DNA from: Gorsachius magnificus
Lineage: Eukaryota; Chordata; Aves; Pelecaniformes; Ardeidae
DNA: 64,000 nucleotides
Assembly (NCBI GenBank): GCA_034008185.1
Contig: CM067086.1
Span: forward strand, 13,268,507 to 13,332,506
Direction of reading: 5' to 3'
In this document: positions 56,551 through 64,000 of the stretch, piece by piece
Layout: each line of letters starts with the position of its first letter
How positions within the stretch are numbered: position 1 is the first letter of the stretch
Notes under the pieces: generated by a model
Database searches by the model: none
What the model was told of the DNA's origin: nothing
Seen by the model: only the letters and a program-made list of their open reading frames with translations
Translations under genes and position numbers: made by a program

Positions 56551-56831
56551 TCATGCCATCTACCAGAACTGGAAGCGAGACATCATCCAGGGGACCCCAG
56601 GCATGGGCTGAGGAGGGGGCTGGAGCCCAAGCACATGAGGGGAAGTGGAGGGCACTCCCTATGCCCAAGGGGCAGCAGAAGGGCATAGGTGACCAATCCC
56701 CAGGAAAGGGGCTCTCAACCCCCCCAGCCCTCCTCCTTCTCCCACATGAGGCCATCTTTCAGGCCACCCAGCTCCCACCACTGCCCTATCCTGATGTCAT
56801 GAGCTACCTCACTGCCCTTTGTTCCAGACCC

Positions 56832-56839
56832 TATAAATA
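56832..56839 (+). promoter_or_regulatory. TATA box of the unidentified GC-rich unit
   Basis: TATAAATA lies in a GC-rich setting (CCCTATAAATACAGGGACCC). A start about 25-32 bases downstream would fall near 56860-56870, ahead of the short open frames and about 930 bp before two poly(A) signals. Confidence 0.45.
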
Positions 56840-57075
56840 CAGGGACCCCAGCAGGTGGCTCACAGTTTGCTGAGCTTTGAGGTCCTTGGATTCCAAGAAT
56901 GATTGGAGGAAAGGGGTTGCAGAGCAGCAAGGCAAGTGGCTGCTCACGTTTGCCTGGAAAGGCAGAGAGGTGACTGCAGGAGAGACAGAAAAAGAGGAGG
57001 CAGAGTCAGAGGGAGGGCACCTTCAGCCTCATAGTAGCAACGGCCGTTGCTCATGTGGCTGGTGGGGTGGAGTCC

Positions 57076-57255
57076 ATGGAGGTGGATCCACCAGATGACC
57101 AAGAAGAACCCATGGAAGTGGATCCACCTCCAGCATGGCTCCCCTGGCACCACTACACCATGTCAGGGCTCCCCTCAATGACACCATCAACACAGCGACA
57201 TAGGAGTGCCCAGCCAGTGCCCTACCATCGGGCCAGCCTCCGCAACTGGCATTAG
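57076..57255 (+). CDS. Short open frame with duplicated MEVDPP motif, unidentified
   Basis: The 59-codon frame starts at the first in-frame ATG (TCC ATG G, a fair start context) and ends in TAG. It opens MEVDPPDDQEEP and repeats MEVDPP directly afterwards, so the first 18 residues contain a 12-residue internal duplication, mirrored in DNA by two GTGGATCCACC blocks. A Trp-rich stretch (AWLPWHH) and a basic Ser/Pro tail follow. The frame is also open upstream to about 56976 without an ATG. It may be a live microprotein, a fragment of the decayed unit around it, or chance. Function is unknown. Confidence 0.3.
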   Translation: MEVDPPDDQEEPMEVDPPPAWLPWHHYTMSGLPSMTPSTQRHRSAQPVPYHRASLRNWH

Positions 57256-57780
57256 TGAGGAGGCCCAGCCTCCATGCCTGGCAGTCCTGCAGGCCCACCC
57301 ATTCCACCTTCTGGCATCAGCAATTATTTTGTTGATTGCCATGGGTGATATGAGCCCTTCTTTCCCATCGCCCAGCCCCACCCCTCCGGAAGGGGTGCCA
57401 TCTCCTCTGCTCTGAGCCCCAAGAAAAGGGGATGAGACGACCTGGCTTCTGCCAAACTGCTGTGCCAGAGTGACAGGAGTTGTCCCTCAAAGGGCCACCA
57501 AGGTCCCTGGGGCCTGGAGGTGGGGTATCTTCAGTCTGAGGACAAGAAGGTCGCCTTATGGGTGGATGAAGATGAAGCCAGACCCTCCGCAGTGATGCAT
57601 GAAGGACAGCAAGAGATCAAGCAAAGAAGCTGGAGAGACAGCTGTTCCCTTGGAGAAGCAGAAGACTGCTGTTCTGCCAGGAAGAAGGGCTGGCCTGCAG
57701 CATGAAGGTCCCTCCTAGCTGCTTCACAAGGAGTTCTTTTCAAGGTTGGGCAAGAAACTATTTAAAAAAAACCCCAAACA

Positions 57781-57794
57781 AATAAACCAATAAA
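57781..57794 (+). terminator. Tandem poly(A) signals
   Basis: Two AATAAA hexamers (57781-57786 and 57789-57794) follow an A-rich stretch. T/GT-rich sequence about 35-50 bp downstream could serve as the downstream element. They would close the TATA-driven unit beginning near 56860. Confidence 0.4.
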
Positions 57795-57929
57795 ACTGCA
57801 GTAAAAATGCTTCCCTCCCTCCCCTCTTATTTGCTGCTTTGGTGACGGCATCTGGACTCCTCTGTCCCTTTCTGGCCTCCCTAGTCCAGGAAAGACACTG
57901 GTGTGTGGGGTGTGGGCCCAGCCTTTGCG

Positions 57930-58096
57930 ATGGTGAGGGGTTGGGGCACACAGGGGGAGGCTGAGAGAACTGCCTCTGGCCGTCACGGTGGTGACACACT
58001 GGAGCAGGTTGCCCAGAGAAGGTGTAGATACTCCATGCCTGGAAGTGTTCAAGGTCAGGTTGGCTGGGGCCTTGAGCAATGTGATCTAGTGAAAGG
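57930..58096 (+). mobile_element. CR1 3'-terminal fragment
   Basis: From ACACTGGAGCAGGTTGCCCA through GGAAGTGTTCAAGGTCAGG to GAGCAATGTGATCTAGTGAAAGG this is the end of the CR1 ORF2 and its stop region, closely parallel to 59975-60070. The preceding bases (GGTTGGGGCACACAGGGGGA and GGCTGAGAGAACTG) match an earlier part of the ORF with an internal deletion. Its 3' end runs straight into the reverse-transcriptase part of another CR1, without the usual tail. Confidence 0.75.
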
Positions 58097-58852
58097 TACC
58101 TGTCAGCCTCACCTCTGTGCCTGCGAGGATCATGGAACAGATCCTCCTAGAAGCTATGGTAAGGCGCATGGAAGACAGACGGGGAGGTGATTTGAGACAG
58201 TCGGCATGGCTTCACCAAGGGCAAGTCTTGCCTGGCCAACCCAGTGGCCTTCTGTGGTGGAGTGACTGCAACAGTGGACAAGGGAAGAGCTACAGATGTC
58301 ATCCTTCTGGACTTCTGTAAGGCTTTTGACATGGTCCCCCACAACATCCTTCTCTCTGAATTGGAGACCTAGGGATTTGATGGATGGACTGTTGGCTGGA
58401 TAAGGAATTGGCTGGATGGTTGCACCCAGAGAGCAGTGGTCAACGGTTCAATGTCCGGATGGAGATCAGTGATGAGCGGTGTCCCTCAGCAGCCTGTATT
58501 GGGACCAGGATTGTTTAATATCTTCATCAGTGACATAGACAGTGGGACTGAGTGCACCCTCAGCAAATTTGCAGAGGACTCTAAGCTGAGTGGTGTGGTT
58601 GACATGTCTGAGGCATGGGATGCTATTCAGAGGGACCTGGAGGATTTTGAGAAGGGGACCCCTGTGAACCTCATGAGGTTCAACAAGGCCAAGTGCAAGG
58701 TCCTGCACCTGGGTTGGGGCAACCCCCAGCATCAATACAGGCTAGGGAATGAAGGGATTGAGAGCAGCCCTGCAGAGAAGGACTTGGGGGTGCCGCTGGA
58801 TGAACAACTGGACATGAGCTGGCAATGTGTGCTGGCTGCCCAGAAAGCCAAC
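58097..58852 (+). mobile_element. Older CR1 LINE, 5' part (reverse transcriptase, decayed)
   Basis: The part of the CR1 ORF2 starting PVSLTSVPARIMEQILLEAM runs through the fingers and palm of the reverse transcriptase to LAAQKAN. It carries a frameshift near 58180, an in-frame TAG near 58372, and a changed catalytic motif: FAED at about 58567-58578 where the younger copy has FADD. The element is 5'-truncated and dead. Its frame breaks off at 58852, where a younger CR1 begins, and resumes at 60167. Confidence 0.9.
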
Positions 58853-60069
58853 TTAGCTATGCTAAGGCACATGGAGGCCAGGGAGATAATTCGAGATAGC
58901 CAGCATGGCTTCACCAAGGGCAAGTCCTGCCTGACGAACCTAGTGACTTTCTATGATGGTGTGACAGCATCAGTGGACAAGGGAAAACCAATGGATGTCA
59001 TCTATCTGGACTTCTGCAAAGACTTTGACACGGTCCCCCACAACATCCTTCTCTCTAAATTGGAGAGCTATGGATTTGATGGGTGGACTGTTCGGTGGAT
59101 AAGGAACTGGCTGGATGGCCGCATCCATAGGGTAGCGGTCAATGGCTCAATGTCCGGATGGAGATCGGTGACGAGTGGTGTCCCTCAGGGGTCCGTACTG
59201 GGACCGGTGCTGTTTAATATCTTCATCAATGACTTAGACAGCAAGATCGAATGCACCCTCAGCAAGTTTGCGGACGACACCAAACTGCGTGGTGCGGTTG
59301 ACACACCAGAAGGACGGGATGTCATCCAGAGAGACCTGGACAGGCTGGAGAGGTGGGCCTGTGTGAACCTCATGAGGTTCAACAAGGCCAAGCGCAAGGT
59401 CCTGCACCTGGGGCGGGGTAACCCCCAGTATCAGTACAGGCTGGGGGAAGAAAGGATCGAGAGCAGCCCTGCCGAGAGGGACTTGGGCGTGCTGGTGGAT
59501 GAAAAGCTGGACATGAGCCGGCAATGTGCGCTGGCGGCCCAGAAGGCCAACCATACCCTGGGCTGCATCGGGAGAAGCGTGGCCAGCAGGTCGAGGGAGG
59601 TGATTCTGCCCCTCTACTCTGCTCTGGTGAGACCTCACCTGGAGTACTGCGTCCAGCTCTGGAGCCCTCAGCACAAGAAGGACATGGAACTGTTGGAGGG
59701 GTCCAGAGGAGGGCCACAAAGATGATCCGAGGGCTGGAGCACCTCTCTTATGAGGACAGGCTGAGAGAGTTGGGCTTGTTCAGCCTGGAGAAGAGAAGGC
59801 TGCGGGGAGACCTGATTACGGCCTTTCAGTACCTAAAGGGGGCCTATAGGAAAGATGGGGAAAATCTTTTTAGTAGGGCCAGCTGTGACAGGACAAGGGG
59901 TAATGGTTTTAAACTGAAGCAGGGTAGGTTTAGACTGGATATAAGGAGGAAATTCTTTACAATGAGGGTGGTGAAACACTGGAACGGGTTGCCCAGAGAG
60001 GTGGTGGAGGCCCCATCCCTGGGAACATTCAAGGACAGGTTGGATGGGGCTCTGAGCAACCTGATCTAG
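58853..60069 (+). pseudogene. CR1 ORF2 fragment (reverse transcriptase), frameshifted
   Basis: The open frame is continuous with that of the host element upstream (58436 to 59725 reads as one frame across the insertion boundary), giving an artificial tandem RT fusion of 429 codons. After the one-base deletion near 59697 the true frame continues in 59524-60069 to its TAG. The C-terminal part includes [20 protein letters not shown] and the conserved [18 protein letters not shown]. It lacks the N-terminal endonuclease, so it is not autonomous. Confidence 0.85.
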
Positions 60070-60140
60070 TTAGCGGTGTCCCTGCTCACTGCAGGGGGGT
60101 TGGACTAGATGACCTCTAGGGGTCCCTTCCAACCCAAAAC

Positions 60141-60166
60141 ATTCTATGATTCTATGATTCTATGAT
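60141..60166 (+). repeat. (ATTCTATG)3 CR1 3'-tail microsatellite
   Basis: Three 8-bp ATTCTATG units and a partial one mark the terminal repeat by which CR1 primes its own integration. They define the 3' boundary of the younger element and the point where the older CR1 sequence resumes with CCTGGGCTGCATC. Confidence 0.95.
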
Positions 60167-60503
60167 CCTGGGCTGCATCAAAAGAAGCGTGGGCAGGAGG
60201 GTGAGGGATGTGATTCTGCCGCTCTACTCTGCTCTAGTGAGACCCCACCGGGAGTACTGCGTCCAGCTCTGGAGTCGCCAGTACAGGAAAGACATGGACC
60301 TGTTGCAGCGGGTGCAGAGGAAGGCCACAAAAATTATCAGAGGCATGGAACACCTCTCCTCTGAGGACAGGCTGAGAGAGTTGGGCTTGTTCAGAGGTTG
60401 TTGATCGCCCATCCCTGCAAACATTTAAGGTCAGGTTGGACAGGGCTTTGAGCAACCTGCTCTAGTTGAAGATGTTCCTGCTCATTGTAGGGGGATTGGA
60501 CTA
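60167..60503 (+). mobile_element. Older CR1 LINE, middle part
   Basis: The frame interrupted at 58852 resumes here as LGCIKRSVGRRVRDVILPLY and continues to LRELGLF. About 200 bp present in the younger copy (roughly 59783-59999) is then missing: TTGTTCAG jumps directly to a GTTGTTGATCGCCCATCCCT segment. The tail continues to GGATTGGACTA, where the solo LTR begins. Confidence 0.9.
60499..60503. repeat. Left target-site duplication of the solo LTR
   Basis: GACTA at 60499-60503 is repeated exactly at 61034-61038 on the other side of the LTR. The five-base length fits an ERVL-type or similar integrase. The two halves rejoin into the older CR1 tail GGATTGGACTAGATGAC. Confidence 0.9.
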
Positions 60504-61033
60504 CGTCACAGTTTAGTCCCAGCTGGCAACTAAGCACCACAGATCTGCTTGCTCACCCTGCCCACCCATGGTGGGATGGGAGAGAGAATCAGACGAGCAA
60601 AAGTAAGAAAACTCATGGGTTGAAATAGGAAAAGTATAAAAATAAAAATAAAAATAATAATAATAATAATAATATAAAAAATTGTAATGAAAATATAAAC
60701 GAGAGAGAGAGTGAGAGAGAGAAACAAAACCTGGGAAAGAACAAGTGATGCAACTACTCACCAGCCACTGTCCAACACCCTGCCTGTCCCCAGACAGGGA
60801 TTTCTGCCCCCCGGCCAACTCCCCCCAGTTTATATTCTGAGCATGATGTCATATGGTATGGAATACCCTTTTGGTCAGTTTGTGTCAGATGTCCTGGCTG
60901 TGCCCCCTCCCAGCTTCTCATGTATCTGGCATCAGTGAGTTATCAACATTCTTCTCATACTAAATCCAAAACACAGCGCTGTGCCAGCTACTGGGAAAAA
61001 AATATTGACCCTATCCCAGCCAAAACCAGGACA
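60504..61033 (-). mobile_element. Solo LTR of an avian endogenous retrovirus
   Basis: The 530-bp element has no internal region. Read on the minus strand it starts TGTCCTGGTTTTGGCTGGGA and ends GGGACTAAACTGTGACG, the family start and end I know from many bird genomes; the final CA has mutated to CG. A TATA-like TATAAAC lies in the sense strand at about 60830. A plus-strand A/T-rich run of AAT and AAAAT units (about 60635-60676) and a GA-rich run (60702-60722) are expanded inside it. It arose by recombination between the two LTRs of a provirus and codes for nothing. Confidence 0.88.
60635..60676. repeat. (AAT)n / A-rich microsatellite inside the LTR
   Basis: About five AAATA-type units are followed by about seven AAT units. 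This is an internal length-variable tract of the LTR family. Confidence 0.9.
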
Positions 61034-61080
61034 GACTAGATGACTTTTAAAGGTCCATTCCAACGCAAACCATTCTATGA
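61034..61080 (+). mobile_element. Older CR1 LINE, 3' tail
   Basis: GACTAGATGACTTTTAAAGG then CCATTCCAACGCAAACC and ATTCTATGA completes the 3' end of the CR1 split by the LTR. Only about one tail unit is left, in line with its greater age. Confidence 0.9.
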
Positions 61081-62964
61081 ACTTCATGAAAGAAAAGTCT
61101 TCGGCGATACTGAGCACTAAGACACTGCCTCTGGCATGCATCGCTAAAGTGAGACTACATATTTGCACTGTTCTTATGCTGTTCCATATGTATTCTTTCT
61201 TGGTACCTCTTTGAGATGGGCTATTGGGTTGGATAACTCTCTGGTTGATTAAATAAGGCTCTTACGTTCTTGTGCTGGACAGGACAAAAATCAATGGGGT
61301 TGCATTGCAGCAAGGAAAACTGAAGTTGGGCTTTAGGAAAAATGTTATAGCAGCTGGCTGGTGAATTGATGGAGTAAATTCTCTGGGAAAGCTGTGGAGT
61401 ACCTATCATTAAAGACTTTAAAGAATAGTTGAGACAGGCTAATTCAATGATGCCTCCTTCTGTCCTTGTTCTCTTACGATTGTACTTAAATGTTTGCCAA
61501 GAAATCAGTATCAGGATTAACATCTGGGAATTCTAACTCTTCAAATTGTTTCATCATACACATTTTTTAAACTATAAGGCTTGAAAATTTGCCCTTCTTT
61601 GTAAATGGATCTCAATGTTGAGATTTATGAAAACTTTGGTATTCTATTTTCTTGTTTTCATTTCTTTTGCATTTTGTACCATATGAAATAATCTGGTGAA
61701 GCTCATCCACACAAAATTTTCTCCTCTTATCAAAATTAGGCAGTATCTTTAATTCATTATGAAGCTTGGATTTCAAAGGCAGCAAGGTTCAGAGAGGACC
61801 CTGCCTGAACTTTTGAGGATTGCTCACTGAAATCTCTGTATAGAATAACAACGTAGGCTTTCTCTGTTGTGTAATAGTGTGGCTCATAGCATATTCCAAG
61901 AATGCCTTTTCTAAAGAGCAGACTCAATCCATATTTGCATCAAAAGTCTTTATTCATTAAGTAAAGAAAATTATACATCCTTTTTCAGTAAAAGATCTCA
62001 AAGCATTCCAAAGGTGGCTAATACCATTTTGTATTTCTGTGTTGTTAATTCTACGGTTGAGGAATAAAAGGCTAAATAGTTGAATCTGCCTTTGACCCAT
62101 GGTCACGCAGGATACTCAGTGCCAGCGCACCTTACTTTCAGCCTGAGAATATCTTTAACTGTGCTTCCTACGGCTTCTGTAACATAGAAGTAATGCTGTA
62201 GTCATTAAGGCTGCTTAGAACAATATAGTTTCTTTTGCTAAACGCAGACTAGCACTGTTGCAACTCAGCAGTCCATATACTCTTAGTTGTATTCTGGAAC
62301 TCCTTTTCAAAGTCATTCCCTGATGTTTGGCTGTTCTGTTGAAGCTATTTTTAAACAGAACAACAGCTCTTTAACTGTAAAGAACAAAATGGGCTTTCTG
62401 TAGAAACAGCTGTGGATTGCTTTTCAAGCACCATTTTTCGTGTGTGGTTTGTTTTTTTTTTTTGTTATTAAACAGAAATGCAGCTGTCATTAAAATCCAA
62501 AAACTGCAGCCAGTACTTGTGTTTCTCAAGTAAAGTCTAGGGTTTGTTTGGGGGTTTTAATACTATTTTTGAAACAAAAATGTGCTTTTATTTACTTAGA
62601 GTTTATCTGTTATGCACAAAACCAGGACTGACCAGTGGCATGCCCTCACTTGCACTGCTGTGCTCATCTGGGCCACCTTTTCTGTACAGGTATTTTGCTG
62701 GACTCAGGGGAAAGTGGACTGTATAACTATATGGATAACACAAATGTGGAAACTTCATGGAAATAGTCTAGAAGTTCAATGATTAGGAATAGCCTTGGTG
62801 TAATGTACAAGAACTATATATTAAAAATAAACCATGTTTGTGAGGATGGATACTCTTATGCTTTGTGATATAATAAGCCTCACCAGTTTCTTTGGAAGCA
62901 TGTGATTTTGTATTGCTTACAAGAAGGCTTCCTACAGTGAGCTTCAGGGTAGTAGAGATTGTCA

Positions 62965-63027
62965 GATAATTTATACTGGACAGGAGATAATGTATACTGG
63001 ACAGGAAATAATGTATACTGGACAGGA
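62965..63027. repeat. Three tandem 21-bp repeats
   Basis: Three contiguous 21-bp units start at 62965, 62986 and 63007, each built on GATAATGTATACTGGACAGGA with one or two differences. The period is a multiple of three, so the minus strand shows a seven-residue repeat (FPVQYTL-like) that is almost certainly meaningless. It lies in the presumed OLFML1 3'UTR. Confidence 0.95.
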
Positions 63028-63108
63028 AAGACTTCTGATTTGATTTCCATGGCACTGAAACAGAATACATAGTTTTGATAGGAAGAGAACATGTCACAGA
63101 TGGATTCT

Positions 63109-63125
63109 TTTTTTTTTTTTTTTTT
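63109..63125 (+). repeat. Poly-T tract
   Basis: About 17 T bases in a row read as an A run in the sense of OLFML1, inside its presumed 3'UTR. Confidence 0.9.
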
Positions 63126-63391
63126 CATTAACCTTAGTCTTTAAGGCTAATTTGGTGTGTAAGGGTGTGTGTTTGTGTTTATATATGTGGTATTTAGTCA
63201 TCATGTAATTTGTATTAATGGAGTTTTTACTTTTTTACATTTTCTTAATGGACATTAGTTTAGGATCACTGGGGGTATGTAAGTCTAAATCTATGTAAAA
63301 TAGATTGTAAAGTTGTTACAGATGGGAATAATTTTAACCTGTTGACATGGAAATGCTAGCTTTAAGTATATGTGAAAATTTGCTGAAGATT

Positions 63392-64000
63392 CTAAACTTT
63401 TTGCTTTGTGTGAAGCTTGTAAATTATCTGGGATCCATCACCCCAAGCAAAGAGTTGTTTTTCTTTAGGATTGTAATGTATAGCAGAATGACTACCATGA
63501 CGTTTTGGAAAATGCAATACTGGGATTTCGTAAGTATTTACAGCACCCAAAACATCATAAACACATTGTATGCGAGAGGTGCCTCCACTAGGAAAGTTGT
63601 ACACAACATAGAGTGTGTTGCATGCCATGAAGGCTGCTTCAGCATCCTTGCTACTGCATGATGTGTCCCAAGTGTGCTCTACCACCATGGTTATGTGGTT
63701 AATTTTAGTAATTACAATGTTTCCTCCAGTCTCGGGTTCTGCGTGGATTGCCCAGAGCCCTTGCTCATCAATGGCAAGATCTATTTTTGTAGATGGAGAA
63801 AGTTGATAGGTAGGAATCCTTCCAGCCCCTGGCAGTAGCATTTGGTCAGTTATTATTCTTTTCTGGATATTGAATTTAATGATCTCATTTAAGGAGCCAT
63901 ATTTGTGATAGAACAGGAAACCCTGATATATGATGTGGCCAGTTCCTTCCCAGGGAAATGGGAGGGTAACTCTGCGAGCTTTTAGTGTACGATTGCTTTC
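63392..64000 (-). CDS. OLFML1: OLFML1 final coding exon (olfactomedin-like protein 1), partial
   Basis: An open frame of 202 residues plus a TAG stop at 63394-63392 enters from the right edge. It is the C-terminal three quarters of an olfactomedin domain: a WEGTGHIIYQGFLFYHKYGS block, IDLAIDEQGLWAIHA (the conserved acidic and GLW residues), a Trp-Asp-Thr block, DAEAAFMACNTLYVVYN, the Cys of IQC, and finally AIHYNPKEKQLFAWGDGSQI with a short basic tail. The YNP...LFAW end and the KL(x)TK(x)K tail fit OLFML1 better than OLFML3, gliomedin or the olfactomedin 1-4 group. OLFML1 is a secreted glycoprotein with an N-terminal signal and coiled coil, which lie outside the window. The exon is intact. 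Its place upstream of PPFIBP2 on the same strand agrees with human gene order. Confidence 0.88.
   Translation of the reverse strand, partial: ESNRTLKARRVTLPFPWEGTGHIIYQGFLFYHKYGSLNEIIKFNIQKRIITDQMLLPGAGRIPTYQLSPSTKIDLAIDEQGLWAIHAEPETGGNIVITKINHITMVVEHTWDTSCSSKDAEAAFMACNTLYVVYNFPSGGTSRIQCVYDVLGAVNTYEIPVLHFPKRHGSHSAIHYNPKEKQLFAWGDGSQIIYKLHTKQKV

Larger units (their letters stand above)
56860..57800 (+). pseudogene. Unidentified intronless transcription unit-like stretch, probably decayed
   Basis: A TATA box (56832-56839), about 930 bp of GC-rich sequence, and two AATAAA signals (57781-57786 and 57789-57794) followed by a T/GT-rich stretch near 57829-57845 give the outline of a small single-exon gene. 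Several plus-strand frames look coding in turn: a charged segment from about 56877, the repeated MEVDPP motif at 57076-57255, a proline/serine-rich segment to about 57415, and a Glu/Asp/Lys/Arg-rich segment at 57520-57705. They lie in different frames with intervening stops, as expected of a frameshifted retrogene or old mobile-element gene. I do not recognise the family. Confidence 0.4.
58853..60166 (+). mobile_element. Younger CR1 LINE, 5'-truncated, inserted into the older CR1
   Basis: The copy starts within the RT domain ([19 protein letters not shown]) and runs to a complete 3' end: stop codon at 60067-60069, the GGGTTGGACTAGATGACCTC block and three ATTCTATG units at 60141-60166. The palm motifs [12 protein letters not shown] and FADD (59267-59278) are intact. 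One base is missing near 59697, which shifts the frame before the C-terminal part (about 59700-60069). It lacks the endonuclease and ORF1. It is clearly less decayed than its host element. CR1 copies spread by target-primed reverse transcription and usually leave no clear target duplication. Confidence 0.93.
61081..63391 (-). other. OLFML1: OLFML1 3' untranslated region and downstream flank
   Basis: No gene is seen between the OLFML1 stop and the CR1/LTR block. On the minus strand, poly(A) signal candidates are AATAAA at 62592-62587, ATTAAA at 62561-62556 and AATAAA near 61954-61949. Which is used cannot be decided from sequence, so the 3'UTR may be about 0.8-1.45 kb. It contains a 21-bp tandem repeat (62965-63027) and a poly-T run. 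Confidence 0.6.

Noticed and set aside
58436..59725. Single 429-codon tandem reverse-transcriptase gene
   Set aside because: The apparent fusion is produced by in-frame nesting of one CR1 in another; neither half is complete and the downstream part is frameshifted.
62880..63128. Minus-strand frame with a seven-residue repeat (FPVQYTL-like)
   Set aside because: It is simply the translation of the 21-bp tandem repeat in the OLFML1 3'UTR plus a poly-A run.
63392..64000. Assignment to OLFML3, gliomedin or the olfactomedin 1-4 group
   Set aside because: The olfactomedin domain is shared, but the pattern of the last 100 residues and the position next to PPFIBP2 fit OLFML1 better.

Overview
The window is vertebrate nuclear DNA, almost certainly from a bird. 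It is AT-rich, with two real genes broken up by introns of 15-20 kb. Its mobile elements are avian: CR1 LINE copies ending in the (ATTCTATG)n tail, and a solo LTR of the well-known bird family whose sense strand opens TGTCCTGGTTT. There are no bacterial operons, CRISPR arrays or similar.

Layout. Both recognisable genes lie on the minus strand. (1) PPFIBP2 (liprin-beta-2) fills the left three quarters. A CpG island at about 48.16-48.85 kb is its likely promoter. After a 5' intron of roughly 19 kb comes the exon with the start codon (29284-29381). A 14.8-kb intron follows, then a 215-nt coding exon (14258-14472). The rest of the gene lies beyond the left edge. (2) The final coding exon of OLFML1 (olfactomedin-like 1) enters from the right edge and stops at 63392-63394. 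The order OLFML1 then PPFIBP2, on the same strand and tail to head, agrees with the human arrangement on chromosome 11p15 as I remember it, and supports both names.

Between the genes (48.9-63.4 kb) lies ordinary intergenic sequence followed by a dense block. It starts with a GC-rich intronless unit (about 56.8-57.8 kb) with a TATA box, short broken reading frames (one opening MEVDPP, repeated) and poly(A) signals, which I cannot identify. Next is a CR1 tail fragment. Last comes a nested set: an older CR1 (58.1-61.08 kb) split first by a younger CR1 (58853-60166) and again by a solo LTR (60504-61033) with a perfect 5-bp target duplication.

The exons were placed by protein similarity plus splice sites and frame. 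The phases join exactly across the 14.8-kb intron. Promoter position, 5'UTR exons and poly(A) sites are inference. I saw no clear novel system. The best leads are a cryptic upstream exon that splices in frame into PPFIBP2, the unidentified TATA-driven unit, and the nested transposon block.
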